From NCBI RefSeq assembly GCF_000423025.1, contig NZ_AUHE01000017.1, positions 1 through 64,000 of the forward strand: a DNA stretch of 64,000 bases, read 5' to 3'. This document shows, piece by piece, positions 1-9,342 of this stretch. Position 1 is the stretch's first letter. Each line of letters begins with the position of its first letter. This DNA is from Gordonia shandongensis DSM 45094. Lineage in GTDB: Bacteria > Actinomycetota > Actinomycetes > Mycobacteriales > Mycobacteriaceae. Made by a program: the position numbers and the translations under genes. The notes beneath the pieces are model-generated. The model worked only from the letters and a program-made list of their open reading frames with translations. It was not told where the DNA came from and did not search any database.

Positions 1-172
1 AACACCAGACCGGTCGACTGTGGTCGACTGGTGAACGAAACACACACCACACGCCTGTGACGCGCCCTGTGTGCGTGACACGCGTGTGTGATGGCATCCA
101 CTATGTACTTCTGAAACAACACCAGCACCCCTGCCGGCAAGCCGCGGGGGGTGTGCGGGACAGTTTCATAGA
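1..172 (+). other. rRNA operon spacer before 5S
   Basis: Non-coding leader directly upstream of 5S rRNA, most likely the 23S-5S internal spacer; no recognisable 23S 3' end is seen, so 23S should lie just left of the window. It holds a repeated GGTCGACTG (about 11-19 and 22-30), an imperfect long stem pairing ACACGCCTGTGACGC with the GCGTGACACGCGTGT side (about 48-90, two mismatches), and a smaller stem starting GCACCCC at 125 and closing with GGGGTGTGC near 156. Such stems are typical RNase III or processing signals in rRNA precursors; that role is inferred. Confidence 0.6.
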
Positions 173-291
173 GTTACGGCGGCTATAGCGGTGGGGAAAC
201 GCCCGGTCCCATTCCGAACCCGGAAGCTAAGCCCACCTGCGCCGATGGTACTGCACTGTAATGGGTGTGGGAGAGTAGGACACCGCCGAAC
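173..291 (+). rRNA. rrf: 5S ribosomal RNA
   Basis: About 119 nt with the universally conserved core CCGAACCCGGAAGCTAAGCC at about 216-235, preceded by GTTACGGCGGCTATAGCG and closed by the complementary 3' arm ending GGACACCGCCGAAC. It is the large-subunit 5S RNA and the last gene of an rRNA operon on the + strand. It is followed 13 nt later by a strong intrinsic terminator. Ends are set from the terminal helix and may be off by one or two bases. Confidence 0.95.
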
Positions 292-304
292 ACCATTGTT
301 CAGC

Positions 305-340
305 AGAGCCCCGGACCGGGTAACACCGGCCCGGGGCTCT
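305..340 (+). terminator. rRNA operon terminator
   Basis: Strong GC-rich hairpin: AGAGCCCCGG-A-CCGG, loop GTAACA, then CCGG-CCCGGGGCTCT. It sits immediately after 5S rRNA and before the TetR gene, so it should end rRNA transcription. There is no long U-tract, as is usual in high-GC actinobacteria. Confidence 0.85.
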
Positions 341-372
341 CCTGCATTCACCGGCACGCCTACCATTGGGGC

Positions 373-1101
373 ATGGGAATCAGCAGACCCGCCGACGGGA
401 GCGAAGAGGTCAGTAAGGCCCCGCGCGCCCGGATGACGGGCGCACAGCGTCGCCTCCAGCTGATCGAGGTCGCGCGCGGACTGTTCGCCGAACGGGGATT
501 CGAAGGCACCTCCATCGAGGAGATCGCGCAACGTGCGGGGGTCTCCAAACCGATCGTCTACGAACACTTCGGCGGCAAAGAGGGGCTCTACGCGGTCGTC
601 GTCGACCGGGAGATGGAGACGCTGCTGGAGATGGTGACCTCATCGCTGACCAAGAACCGGTCGCTGTACCGGATTCAGCAGGTCGCCTTGGCGCTCCTGA
701 CCTACATGGAGGAACGGACCGACGGCTTCCGCATCCTCGTCCGCGGCGAGTCGACCGGCGGCGTCGGTGAGGACACGCGGTATTCGAGCCTTCTCAACGA
801 CGCGATCAGCCAGGTGGAGCACCTCCTGGCCGGCGACTTCGAACGCCGGGGATTCGACCCCGCGTTGGCTCCGCTCTATGCCCAGGCGCTGGTGGGCATG
901 GTGTCGGTGACGGCCCAGTGGTGGCTGGACGTCCGTGAGCCCGCCAAAGAGGTCGTCGCCGCACACCTGGTGAACCTGTGCTGGAACGGTCTGACTCGCC
1001 TCGACCCGGCGCCGATGCTGGTCGGCTCGGAGTACAAGGAGACCACCCCGCCGACCGTCGCGCCGGACGTCAGGTCCGGCGCTGACGAACCCGGTCGATG
1101 A
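373..1101 (+). CDS. TetR-family regulator (Rv1019-like)
   Basis: 242-aa one-component repressor. An N-terminal TetR helix-turn-helix spans about residues 20-70 (LIEVARGLFAERGFEGTS, then the recognition helix GVSKPIVYEHFGGKEGLY); the rest is an all-helical ligand/dimer domain. I chose ATG 373; ATG 433 (MTGAQRR) is a workable alternative, and any start further upstream would run into the rRNA terminator. Position ahead of mfd, mazG, lpqU and eno matches Rv1019 of M. tuberculosis. Its last 32 bp overlap the convergent permease gene. The ligand is unknown. Confidence 0.85.
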   Translation: MGISRPADGSEEVSKAPRARMTGAQRRLQLIEVARGLFAERGFEGTSIEEIAQRAGVSKPIVYEHFGGKEGLYAVVVDREMETLLEMVTSSLTKNRSLYRIQQVALALLTYMEERTDGFRILVRGESTGGVGEDTRYSSLLNDAISQVEHLLAGDFERRGFDPALAPLYAQALVGMVSVTAQWWLDVREPAKEVVAAHLVNLCWNGLTRLDPAPMLVGSEYKETTPPTVAPDVRSGADEPGR

Positions 1102-2446
1102 CCGTCCCGATCGCCCAGAGCACGCCGACCAGGACGGTGGTCGAGACGACCTGTTCGCGGACCGATTCGGTGACGAGGGCGAGGACCACGATCGCGGCCA
1201 GCGCGACGAGGGTGAGCCACGACAGATACGGGTAACCCCACATCTTGAGGGGCAACGGGGTGCCGGCGCGGTCGGCCCGACGTCGCAGGACGATCTGGGC
1301 GGCGGTGATGGCCAACCAGGTGACGAGGAGGGTGGAGCCGACCATCGACAGGAAGCGTTCGAGGACGGCGGTTCCCCAGACGTACGAGGCCGGGACGGAG
1401 ACGAAGCCGACGACGATGCTCGCGAGGACCGCGGTCACGGGCACCCCGTTGCGCGCCTTCCGGCGAGCCGCCGAGGGCGCCATGCGGCGGTCGGCGAGCG
1501 AGAACAGCATGCGGGAGGCCCCGTAGAGGTTGACGTTCATCGCCGACAAGAGGGCGATCACGATGACCGCACCCATCGCCGATCCGATCCACGGCAGGCC
1601 GACGGCGTCGAACACGCCGACGAACGGATCGGTCTTGATGCGTTCGTCTCCCGTCGGGAGGACCAGCAGGATGATGGCGACCGATCCGACGTAGAACAGC
1701 AGGATGCGCCAGACGATCGTGCGGATCGACTTGGTGACGCTGGGCCCGGGATCGGATGTCTCGGCGGCGGCGACGGCGATGATCTCGATACCACCGAACG
1801 CGAAGGCGATCACCAGGAGCGCGCCGGCGATGCCGCCGATGCCGTTCGGAGCGAACTCGCCGATGTTGTCCAGACCGGGCGACGGTTCGGTGAGCCACCC
1901 GAACAGGAAGGCGGCGCCGATCACCAGGAACAGGACGATGAAGAGGATCTTGATCAGTGCGAGCCAGAACTCCAACTCGCCGAAGTGGTTGACGCCCGAG
2001 AGGTTGAGTGCGCTGAACACCAGGACGAAGACGAGGGCCCAGCCCCATGCCGGCAGTATGCCGATCATCCCCGTGAGGAGTTCGGCGGCGGCGAGGGACT
2101 CCGTGGCGACGACGATCGTCATCTGAATCCACCACAGCCAGCCCATCATGAAGCCGGCTCCGGGACCGAGGGCCTTCCCGACGTAGTAGGAGAAGGCGCC
2201 GGGGTTCGGGTCGGCGGCGGCGAGTTCACCGAGCATCCGCATCACCGAGACGATGATCAGGCCGATGATCGCATAGGCGATCAGGGCGGCGGGGCCGGCG
2301 AGCGTGATGCCCTCGCCGGAGCCGACGAAGAGGCCGGCGCCGATCGCTGAGCCGAGGCTCATCATGATGAGGTGTCGGGGCCGCAGGTGGCCGCTCAGGC
2401 GGGAGTCGGTGACCTCGATCTCCGGGTCGCCCTGGTCGTTGCGCAT
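1070..2446 (-). CDS. APC-family amino-acid permease
   Basis: 458-aa polytopic membrane protein of the amino acid-polyamine-organocation superfamily (AAT type). The signature first helix GSAIGAGLFVGSGEGI follows a short cytoplasmic N-terminus (residues 1-28), and about 12 hydrophobic segments follow, with IVRISRSI-type cytoplasmic loops and a Q/R-rich C-terminus. It should import an amino acid by proton symport; the substrate cannot be read from sequence. It is transcribed against the TetR gene and overlaps its 3' end by 32 bp, so it is probably a separate unit. Confidence 0.88.
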   Translation of the reverse strand: MRNDQGDPEIEVTDSRLSGHLRPRHLIMMSLGSAIGAGLFVGSGEGITLAGPAALIAYAIIGLIIVSVMRMLGELAAADPNPGAFSYYVGKALGPGAGFMMGWLWWIQMTIVVATESLAAAELLTGMIGILPAWGWALVFVLVFSALNLSGVNHFGELEFWLALIKILFIVLFLVIGAAFLFGWLTEPSPGLDNIGEFAPNGIGGIAGALLVIAFAFGGIEIIAVAAAETSDPGPSVTKSIRTIVWRILLFYVGSVAIILLVLPTGDERIKTDPFVGVFDAVGLPWIGSAMGAVIVIALLSAMNVNLYGASRMLFSLADRRMAPSAARRKARNGVPVTAVLASIVVGFVSVPASYVWGTAVLERFLSMVGSTLLVTWLAITAAQIVLRRRADRAGTPLPLKMWGYPYLSWLTLVALAAIVVLALVTESVREQVVSTTVLVGVLWAIGTVIDRVRQRRT

Positions 2447-2539
2447 CTGTCGAGCCTAAACCGAGAGGGTTCCGCTCGGGCCGCCCGGCGGTGGAACCGT
2501 GCCGACGCGCAGGGCTTCCAGGGCTACGACCGTCGGTAG

Positions 2540-2545
2540 TACCCT
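2540..2545 (+). promoter_or_regulatory. -10 hexamer of a leaderless promoter
   Basis: TACCCT fits the actinobacterial TANNNT -10 element and lies 6 nt before the GTG at 2552, so transcription would begin at the start codon. No ribosome-binding site precedes that GTG, which agrees with leaderless translation. Confidence 0.5.
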
Positions 2546-2551
2546 GGTGGC

Positions 2552-3136
2552 GTGCTGATTCGACCGACGCCCGGCACCGAGGCGGTCCCCGCGACCGCGC
2601 ACGGCGTGCTGGCGGCCGTGGTCTCGATGATCCTCGGCGTCGGCGCCCACTCGCTGGGCGGCTCGCACATACCGACCGCAGCGCAGACGGTGCTGCTTCT
2701 CGGTCTGGCGCTCGGCGTCGGGCTGGTGCGCGGTCGTCAGGTGCGGTCGGTGGAGGCCGACCGCATCCGCGGCCGCGTCCGGATCGGCTGGGTCGGCGCA
2801 CTGGCGACCCTGTCCGTCGGTCAGGCGGGCGCCCACCTGGTGCTGTCACTGATCGACGGGCACGGTGCACACGGTGCCGCGGAATCGATTCCGGGACCCG
2901 CCATGCTGTTCTGGCACATCGTCGCCGTCCCCGCCGCGGGGGCGATCCTCTTCCTCGCGGAACGCCTCAGCCGGGCGTGCAGCGGTCGGCTCGACCTCGC
3001 CCGGCTGCTGGTCGACGCCCCGGTCTCGGCGCCGGCGACCGTGGTCGGCCGCAGGACCGACCGCCGTGACGATCGACTGCACCCCGAACCGATGTCGACG
3101 GCATCCGGTGTCCGGGGCCCGCCCTGCCCGGTCTGA
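2552..3136 (+). CDS. four-helix membrane protein of unknown function
   Basis: 194 aa with about four hydrophobic helices (roughly residues 15-33, 41-57, 78-98, 115-135) and a charged, Arg-rich C-terminal tail. Histidines sit within or beside several helices (GAHSLGGSH, GQAGAHLVL, GHGAHG, FWHIVAV), which could bind metal or haem. It is followed 73 bp later by a PCu(A)C copper-chaperone lipoprotein and a Tat-exported DyP peroxidase on the same strand, suggesting a copper/haem envelope role. That role is inferred; I do not recognise the family. Start GTG 2552 is supported by the TACCCT hexamer 6 nt upstream. Confidence 0.7.
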   Translation: MLIRPTPGTEAVPATAHGVLAAVVSMILGVGAHSLGGSHIPTAAQTVLLLGLALGVGLVRGRQVRSVEADRIRGRVRIGWVGALATLSVGQAGAHLVLSLIDGHGAHGAAESIPGPAMLFWHIVAVPAAGAILFLAERLSRACSGRLDLARLLVDAPVSAPATVVGRRTDRRDDRLHPEPMSTASGVRGPPCPV

Positions 3137-3155
3137 CCCCCGACTGACCACCACA

Positions 3156-3180
3156 CCCCGCAGCGCTGGACGCCGCGGGG
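3156..3180 (+). terminator. hairpin between membrane gene and copper chaperone
   Basis: CCCCGC-a-GCG, loop CTGGA, CGC-c-GCGGGG: nine pairs with one mismatch, 20 nt after the membrane-protein stop codon and 30 nt before the chaperone start. It could be a weak terminator, an attenuator or a processing site that sets different expression within one operon. Confidence 0.5.
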
Positions 3181-3209
3181 CATGACGCCCATGCACGAGA
3201 GGCATTCCC

Positions 3210-3794
3210 ATGGCGATGAGCAGTACCCGCATGTCTTCTTTCTCCAGCACCTCACATTCCGAAGCCCGTCCCGCTCGCACTCGCGCCCGGCGTCTCCGGG
3301 TCGGAGCGTTGTGCGCCACCGTGGCGCTCACCGGCTCCCTCGTCGCAGCCTGCGGCAGCGACGCCGAATCGACGTCCGACGCCGACGCCGTGTCGGTGTC
3401 CGACCAGTGGGTCAAGGCCGCCCGGTCGGGGATGACCGCGGCCTTCGGGACGCTCACGAATTCGTCGGACCACGACATCCGCGTGGTCTCGGCGCACTCG
3501 GACGCTGCGCAGACCACCGAGATGCACGAGGTGGTCGACAACGGTGGCGGCGGCACCACGATGCGTCGGAAGGACGGCGGCTTCGTGATCCCCGCCGACG
3601 GCAGCCTCACCCTGACGCCCGGCGGAGAGCACTTCATGCTGATGGCGATCCCGACGCCGATCACCACGGGCCGCAGCGTCGCGGTCACCATGCGCTTCGC
3701 CGACGGGTCGACGCGTCGATTCGATGCGCTCGCCCGCGACTTCGACGGGAATCAGGAGAACTACGCTCCCGGACACGACGGCGGTCACCGATGA
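3210..3794 (+). CDS. PCu(A)C-type copper chaperone lipoprotein
   Basis: 194-aa exported lipoprotein. The N-terminus carries an Arg-rich n-region, a hydrophobic stretch and a lipobox around VAACGS (Cys about residue 49). The mature part is a PCu(A)C (DUF461) domain with copper ligands in the family arrangement: TEMHEV, then TTMRRK, then GEHFMLM (H...M...H-x-M). PCu(A)C proteins carry Cu(I) outside the membrane, classically to the CuA site of cytochrome oxidase. RBS GAGAGG precedes ATG 3210. The stop codon overlaps the next start as ATGA, so it is translationally coupled to the DyP peroxidase. Confidence 0.88.
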   Translation: MAMSSTRMSSFSSTSHSEARPARTRARRLRVGALCATVALTGSLVAACGSDAESTSDADAVSVSDQWVKAARSGMTAAFGTLTNSSDHDIRVVSAHSDAAQTTEMHEVVDNGGGGTTMRRKDGGFVIPADGSLTLTPGGEHFMLMAIPTPITTGRSVAVTMRFADGSTRRFDALARDFDGNQENYAPGHDGGHR

Positions 3795-5011
3795 CCGGGG
3801 AGCAGCGGCGCGTCTCGCGGCGAGCCCTGCTCGCCGGTGGTGCGGGCCTCGCCGGTGCGGGTGTCGGGGCCGGTGCCCTCGGGGTGGCCCGTGAACGGCG
3901 TCCGCAGCGGGCCGCGTTCGGCGACGAGACCCTGCCGTTTCACGGTCGACACCAGTCCGGGGTGACGACGGCGCCGCAGGCCCACGCACAGTTCGTCGGT
4001 CTCGACCTCGTCGATCCGGGGGACGTCGGCACGGCGGCCGGCGTGTTGCGGGTGTGGACGCAGGACGCCGCACGGCTGACGCGCGGCGCCGCGGGGCTCT
4101 CGGACACCGAACCGGAGCTCGCCCGGCTGCCGGCGTCGCTGACCGTGACGGTCGGGCTGGGGGACCGGGTGTTCCGGGCGTCGGCACTGGCGCCGCACCG
4201 ACCGTCGTGGCTCACGGCGCTCCCGGCGTTCGAGATCGACCGGCTCGATCCTCGCTGGGGACAGACCGACCTGCTGCTGCAGGTCGGCGCCGACGATCCG
4301 GTGACGCTCGCCCACGCCGTCCGGGTGCTCACCGCCTCGGTCCGTCGCAGCGTCCGGGTCCGCTGGGTTCAACGCGGTTTCCGGAACAGTCGCGGCACGG
4401 TGTCGGGGACCATGCGCAATCTCTTCGGTCAGGTCGACGGCACCGTCCAACCGTCGCTCGACGACCACGACGAGCTGCTGTGGGACGACGGTCGGGAGCA
4501 GTCGTGGATGGCCGGCGGCACCAGTGTGGTGCTGCGGCGCATCGCGATGCACATGGACGGGTGGGAGGCCCTCGACCGTCGCGGCCGGGAGCTCTCGGTC
4601 GGTCGACGGCTCGACACGGGTGCTCCGCTGACCGGGAACGACGAATTCGACGCCCCGGATTTCCAGGCGTCCCGAGGCGGTGTGAGCGTGATCCCGGCGT
4701 CGTCGCACATGGCCCGGGCTCATCGCAGGTCGCGCGAGGAGCAGTTTCTCAGACGCAGCTACAACTACGACGATCCGCCGAGCGGGGCCGTTCCCGGCTC
4801 CGCGGACACGTCGAACAGCGGGTTGATCTTCGCCGCATATCAACGCGACCCGGTCCGTCAGTTCGTGCCCGTGCAGCGGCGTCTCGCCGAGCACGACGAC
4901 CTCAACGAGTGGACGACACCGATCGGATCGGCGGTGTACGCGATCCTGCCGGGGGCGACGGCGGGCAGACCGTTGGGTGCGGCGCTCTTCGATGCGGGAG
5001 GTGTTGCCTAG
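3791..5011 (+). CDS. Tat-exported DyP-type peroxidase
   Basis: 406-aa haem peroxidase of the dye-decolourising (EfeB/DyP) family. The N-terminus has a twin-arginine signal (SRRALLAG). The DyP motif GxxDG occurs as GQVDG (about residue 217), and the proximal haem histidine is in the SSHMARAH region near residue 305. Start ATG 3791 overlaps the copper-chaperone stop. A second DyP (efeB, 16542-17897) sits with efeO/efeU, so this copy has a different context: coupled to a copper chaperone and with no iron-transport partners. Physiological substrate unknown. Confidence 0.9.
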   Translation: MTGEQRRVSRRALLAGGAGLAGAGVGAGALGVARERRPQRAAFGDETLPFHGRHQSGVTTAPQAHAQFVGLDLVDPGDVGTAAGVLRVWTQDAARLTRGAAGLSDTEPELARLPASLTVTVGLGDRVFRASALAPHRPSWLTALPAFEIDRLDPRWGQTDLLLQVGADDPVTLAHAVRVLTASVRRSVRVRWVQRGFRNSRGTVSGTMRNLFGQVDGTVQPSLDDHDELLWDDGREQSWMAGGTSVVLRRIAMHMDGWEALDRRGRELSVGRRLDTGAPLTGNDEFDAPDFQASRGGVSVIPASSHMARAHRRSREEQFLRRSYNYDDPPSGAVPGSADTSNSGLIFAAYQRDPVRQFVPVQRRLAEHDDLNEWTTPIGSAVYAILPGATAGRPLGAALFDAGGVA

Positions 5012-5014
5012 AAT
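5009..5014 (+). promoter_or_regulatory. -10 hexamer for mfd inside dyp stop codon
   Basis: TAGAAT lies 7 nt before GTG 5022 and its first three bases are the TAG stop of the peroxidase gene. This is the standard geometry of a leaderless actinobacterial promoter and fixes the mfd start. Confidence 0.6.
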
Positions 5015-5021
5015 CAGGGGA

Positions 5022-8000
5022 GTGTCCACCCCTGCTGCGCCTTCTCCCGCTGTGCCCCCGTCTGCGGTCACCGGCCCGTCCCTGTCGGGACTGACGTCCG
5101 TCGCCCTGCGCGACGCCGCTTTCGACGCCCTGCGTGAGCGGGACGCGGACGTGCGACTCGACGTGACGGCGCCGGATGCCGCTCGCCCCCTGGTGATCGC
5201 GCATCTGGCGCTGGGTGCGCAGGCCCCCGTCCTGGTCGTCACGGCCAACGGTCGCGAGGCCGACGATTTGACGGCCGAGGTGACCGAACTGCTGCCGCCG
5301 GGGCCGGGCGGGACGCCCGTGGTGGCGCAGTTCCCGTCGTGGGAGACGCTCCCGCATGAACGACTCTCGCCGAGCGCCGACACCGTCGGTGCCCGCCTGG
5401 CGGTCCTCAACCGGCTGGCCGATCCGAGCGTCGCACCGCTGCGGGTGGTCGTCGCCACCGTCCGGTCGCTGGTCCAGCCGATGGCGCCCGGGTTGGGGCG
5501 GATGCGGGCGGTCACCCTCACCGAGGGGGCCGAGACCGAGTTCGAGGGGCTCGTGGAGCAGCTGGTCGAGATGGCCTACGAGCGGGTCGACATGGTCGGC
5601 GCCCGCGGCGAGTTCGCCGTGCGCGGCGGCATCCTCGACGTCTTCCCGACCACGGCCGACTACCCGGTCCGCGTGGAGTTCTGGGGTGACGAGATCACCG
5701 ACGTCCGGGCGTTCTCCGTCGCCGATCAGCGCACGCAGCCGGAGATCGACACGTCGGTGGTGCACATCCACCCGTGCCGCGAGCTCGTCCTCACCGACGC
5801 CGTGCGGGCCAAGGCCGCCGACCTCGCCGAGTCGACGTCCGACGACGGCCTGCGTGACATGCTCGCGAAGCTCGCCGAGGGCATCCCGACCGACGGTATG
5901 GAGGCGCTCATCCCCGCGCTCGTCGACGGACGCATGGAGATGCTCTCGGAGGTGATGCCGGACGGGACCCGCATCCTGGTCCTCGATCCGGAGAAGGTGC
6001 GGACCCGTGCGGCCGATCTCGCGCGGACGGGGGTCGAGTTCCTGGAGGCGTCGTGGGACGCGGCGGCGCTCGGTGCGGCGGCGCCGGTGGCCGCCGGCGA
6101 GCCGGCGATCGACCTGAGCGCCAGCGCGTACCGAGGCGTCGACGAGGTTCGGGAGTCGACGCTCGCGGCCGGTCGGGCCTGGTGGACCCTGAGTCCGCTG
6201 GCGACGGGCTCCGGTGAGGAGCTCGAACTCGACCTGCGGCCCGGTCCGGCGCCGCACGGCGACCCCGACGAGCTCACCGAACTCATGGCGTCCCTCCGCG
6301 GACAGGTGGCCTCGGGGGGACGTGCGGCTCTCGTCGCGGCGGGCCGCGGCACGGCGGCGCGGTTCGTCGATCGTCTCGGCGAGGCGGAGGTCGCCGCCCG
6401 CCTGATGGAGGCGGGGCAGGAGCCGCCCGAAGACGCGGTCGGCGTCTATCACGGCGCCCTCCGGCACGGCATCGTCCTCCCGACGGCGGGTCTGGTCGTC
6501 GCGACCGAGGCCGATGTGACCGGTGCCCGTGTCGTCGGAGCGAAGGACGGTCGCCGGCTGCCCGCCAAACGGCGCAACCAGGTGGACCCACTGGCGCTGT
6601 CGGCGGGCGACCTGGTGGTCCACGATCAACACGGCATCGGCAAGTTCGTGGAGATGATCGAGCGGACCGTGTCGGGTGCGCGCCGCGAATACCTCGTCAT
6701 CGAGTACGCCCCGGGGAAGCGCGGCCAGCCCGGCGACCGCCTGTTCGTGCCGATGGACTCCCTCGACCAGCTGTCGCGGTACGTGGGCGGCGAGCAGCCG
6801 TCCCTGTCGAAGCTCGGCGGCTCCGATTGGGCCAACACCAAACGCAAGGCGCGCAAGGCCGTCCGCGAGATCGCCGGCGAGCTGGTCCAGCTGTACGCGG
6901 CCCGGCACGCCGCCCCGGGATTCGCGTTCAGCGGGGACTCCCCGTGGCAGCGGGAGATGGAGGACGCCTTCGACTACACCGAGACCGTCGACCAGATGAC
7001 GGTGATCGGTGAGGTGAAGGCCGACATGGAACGCCCGGTCCCGATGGACCGCGTCGTGGTGGGCGACGTCGGATACGGCAAGACCGAGATCGCGGTCCGC
7101 GCGGCGTTCAAGGCCGTCCAGGACGGCAAGCAGGTGGCCGTCCTGGTGCCGACGACGATCCTGGCCGGTCAGCACCTGCAGACCTTCGCCGAACGCATGG
7201 AGGGGTTCCCGGTGACCGTGCGCGGCCTGTCGCGTTTCACCGATGCCGCGGAGTCGGCGGAGGTCGTCGAACAGATGGCGTCCGGCGAGGTCGACATCGT
7301 GATCGGCACGCACCGGCTGCTGCAGACCGGCATCCGTTGGAAGGATCTAGGTCTGGTGATCGTCGACGAGGAACAGCGTTTCGGCGTGGAGCACAAGGAG
7401 CACATCAAGGCGCTCCGCACGCACGTCGACGTGCTGACGATGTCGGCGACGCCGATTCCGCGGACACTGGAGATGTCGATGGCGGGGATCCGTGAGATGT
7501 CGACGATCCTGACGCCGCCCGAGGAACGGCACCCCGTTCTCACCTATGTGGGCGCGTACTCGGCCAAGCAGGTCGGCGCCGCGATCCGTCGCGAGCTGCT
7601 GCGTGACGGGCAGGTGTTCTTCGTGCACAACCGGGTCTCGAGCATCGACAGGAAGGCCAAGGAGTTGGCCGACCTCGTGCCCGAGGCGCGGGTGGCGGTG
7701 GCGCACGGGCAGATGGGGGAGGACCGCCTCGAACGCACGGTCCAGGGGTTCTGGGACCGCGAGTACGACGTCCTGGTCTGCACCACCATCATCGAGACCG
7801 GACTCGACATCTCCAACGCGAACACGCTCATCGTCGACCACGCCGAGAACCTCGGACTCTCGCAGTTGCATCAGCTGCGCGGTCGCGTGGGACGCAGTCG
7901 CGAGCGCGGATACGCGTATCTGCTCTACAACGGTGACAAACCGCTCACCGAGACCGCCTACGATCGGCTCGCGACGATCGCGCAGAACAACGAGCTCGGT

Positions 8001-8651
8001 GCCGGCATGGCCGTCGCGCTCAAGGATCTCGAACTGCGCGGTGCCGGCAACGTGCTGGGGGCCGAACAGTCCGGGCATGTCGCGGGCGTCGGCTTCGACC
8101 TGTACGTCCGGCTGGTCGGCGAGGCCGTCGAAGCCTATCGCGCGGCGGCCGACGGTCAACCCGTCGAGACCCGGGAGGTCGGCGAGGTCCGGATCGACCT
8201 GCCGGTCGACGCGCACATCCCGGTCGAATACGTGGAGGCCGACCGACTCCGCCTCGAGGCGTACCGGAAGCTCGCGTCGGCGACCGCGGACGACGACGTC
8301 GACGAGGTGATGAGCGAACTGACCGACCGGTACGGCGAACCGCCGGTGGAGACGCAGCGTCTCGCGGCGATCGCCCGTCTCCGGTTGCGCTGCCGGGAGC
8401 GGGGCGTCACGGAGGTGGGGGTGGCCGGACAGTCGATCCGCGTGTCGCCGCTGCCGTTGCTCGACAGTCAGCAGGTGCGCCTGGCGCGCCTGTACGCGGC
8501 GGCGTCGTATCGGGCCGCGACCGACGTGGTGACCCTGCCGATCCCGCGGACCGGCGGCGTCGGTTCGGCGCGGCTGCGCGACACCGACCTCGTCGACTAC
8601 CTGGTCACGTTCCTGCAGACGATCGTGCCGGTGGAGGCGGCGGTCGACTGA
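5022..8651 (+). CDS. mfd: transcription-repair coupling factor Mfd
   Basis: 1209-aa ATP-dependent DNA translocase that removes stalled RNA polymerase and recruits UvrA. Visible order: N-terminal UvrB-like module (about 30-300, including [10 protein letters not shown]), CarD-like RNA-polymerase interaction domain (about 525-600, [14 protein letters not shown]), helicase motor with Walker A GDVGYGKT (about 680), motif II DEEQRFG (about 781) and SATPIPRT, RecA domain 2 with [10 protein letters not shown], and the C-terminal TRCF domain. Length matches the family. The GTG start follows a TAGAAT hexamer; an upstream in-frame ATG at 4977 would overlap the peroxidase gene and is less likely. Equivalent to Rv1020. 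Confidence 0.97.
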   Translation: MSTPAAPSPAVPPSAVTGPSLSGLTSVALRDAAFDALRERDADVRLDVTAPDAARPLVIAHLALGAQAPVLVVTANGREADDLTAEVTELLPPGPGGTPVVAQFPSWETLPHERLSPSADTVGARLAVLNRLADPSVAPLRVVVATVRSLVQPMAPGLGRMRAVTLTEGAETEFEGLVEQLVEMAYERVDMVGARGEFAVRGGILDVFPTTADYPVRVEFWGDEITDVRAFSVADQRTQPEIDTSVVHIHPCRELVLTDAVRAKAADLAESTSDDGLRDMLAKLAEGIPTDGMEALIPALVDGRMEMLSEVMPDGTRILVLDPEKVRTRAADLARTGVEFLEASWDAAALGAAAPVAAGEPAIDLSASAYRGVDEVRESTLAAGRAWWTLSPLATGSGEELELDLRPGPAPHGDPDELTELMASLRGQVASGGRAALVAAGRGTAARFVDRLGEAEVAARLMEAGQEPPEDAVGVYHGALRHGIVLPTAGLVVATEADVTGARVVGAKDGRRLPAKRRNQVDPLALSAGDLVVHDQHGIGKFVEMIERTVSGARREYLVIEYAPGKRGQPGDRLFVPMDSLDQLSRYVGGEQPSLSKLGGSDWANTKRKARKAVREIAGELVQLYAARHAAPGFAFSGDSPWQREMEDAFDYTETVDQMTVIGEVKADMERPVPMDRVVVGDVGYGKTEIAVRAAFKAVQDGKQVAVLVPTTILAGQHLQTFAERMEGFPVTVRGLSRFTDAAESAEVVEQMASGEVDIVIGTHRLLQTGIRWKDLGLVIVDEEQRFGVEHKEHIKALRTHVDVLTMSATPIPRTLEMSMAGIREMSTILTPPEERHPVLTYVGAYSAKQVGAAIRRELLRDGQVFFVHNRVSSIDRKAKELADLVPEARVAVAHGQMGEDRLERTVQGFWDREYDVLVCTTIIETGLDISNANTLIVDHAENLGLSQLHQLRGRVGRSRERGYAYLLYNGDKPLTETAYDRLATIAQNNELGAGMAVALKDLELRGAGNVLGAEQSGHVAGVGFDLYVRLVGEAVEAYRAAADGQPVETREVGEVRIDLPVDAHIPVEYVEADRLRLEAYRKLASATADDDVDEVMSELTDRYGEPPVETQRLAAIARLRLRCRERGVTEVGVAGQSIRVSPLPLLDSQQVRLARLYAAASYRAATDVVTLPIPRTGGVGSARLRDTDLVDYLVTFLQTIVPVEAAVD

Positions 8652-8689
8652 CGTCGCACGCACGTCCTACGATCGGGTGGAGGCGGTCG

Positions 8690-9280
8690 GTGGTGAACGA
8701 TCGAACGCCGGGAGCGCGCATGTCGAGAATGTCGAGGGTCGTCCTGATCCGGCACGGCAGAACGGTGTTGAATGCGGAGGGACGCATTCGCGGGTTGGCC
8801 GACCCCGAACTCGACGAGGCCGGTGTCGCGCAGGCGAGAGCGGCGGGCGAGGCGCTGCGCGACGCGGGGATCACCCGCGTGATCACCAGTCCGCTCAAAC
8901 GGGCGGTGGCGACGGGCCGGGCGATCGCGGAGACGGTCGGCGTCACCGACGTGCAGGTCGACGAGGGCCTCAACGACCGTGATTACGGCGAGTGGACCGG
9001 ACAGCTCCGCGCCGACGTGGTCGAGCGTTGGGGCAGCATCGACGATGCGCCGGGCGTCGAGCCGCGCGAGACGGTCCGCGACCGCGCTCTGCGCGCCCTG
9101 GACGCGCAGGCCGATCGTGCGGAGGGGCCGCTGCTGGTCGTCAGTCACGACGCCGTGATCCGGCCGCTGCTCGCCGCCTTCGATCCGACCCTGACGCCGC
9201 AGGTCGACACCGGATCGTGGGTGGTCCTGACGAGGTCGGACACCGGGTGGGTCGTGGAGTCGGTCGACAACCACCCCTGA
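8690..9280 (+). CDS. histidine phosphatase family protein
   Basis: 196 aa (186 from ATG 8720). Phosphoglycerate-mutase-like fold: catalytic RHGRT near the N-terminus, the second conserved Arg in SPLKRA, acid residue in NDRDYGEW, and catalytic His in VVSHDAVI. The family transfers or removes phosphate through a phospho-histidine; substrates range from sugar phosphates to nucleotides and cannot be told here. It lies 38 bp after mfd and converges on dapA. GTG 8690, GTG 8693 and ATG 8720 are all possible starts. Confidence 0.85.
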   Translation: MVNDRTPGARMSRMSRVVLIRHGRTVLNAEGRIRGLADPELDEAGVAQARAAGEALRDAGITRVITSPLKRAVATGRAIAETVGVTDVQVDEGLNDRDYGEWTGQLRADVVERWGSIDDAPGVEPRETVRDRALRALDAQADRAEGPLLVVSHDAVIRPLLAAFDPTLTPQVDTGSWVVLTRSDTGWVVESVDNHP

Positions 9281-9342
9281 CTGGGAACAGCCCTGACGGC
9301 GGACCACCCGTGGCGCGGAGCAGGAGGACGACGAGGCGGCCG

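Noticed and set aside
265-372. Upstream extension of the first TetR gene into 5S rRNA
   Set aside because: It would translate 5S rRNA and its terminator; ATG 373 is the first sensible start.
3182-3790. Long upstream extension of the DyP gene through the copper-chaperone gene
   Set aside because: That frame is a His/Arg-rich shadow; ATG 3791 precedes a clear Tat signal.
4902-7313. 803-codon open frame antisense to mfd
   Set aside because: Arg/His/Asp-rich low-complexity translation with no motif; a shadow of GC-rich codon bias opposite a clear Mfd.
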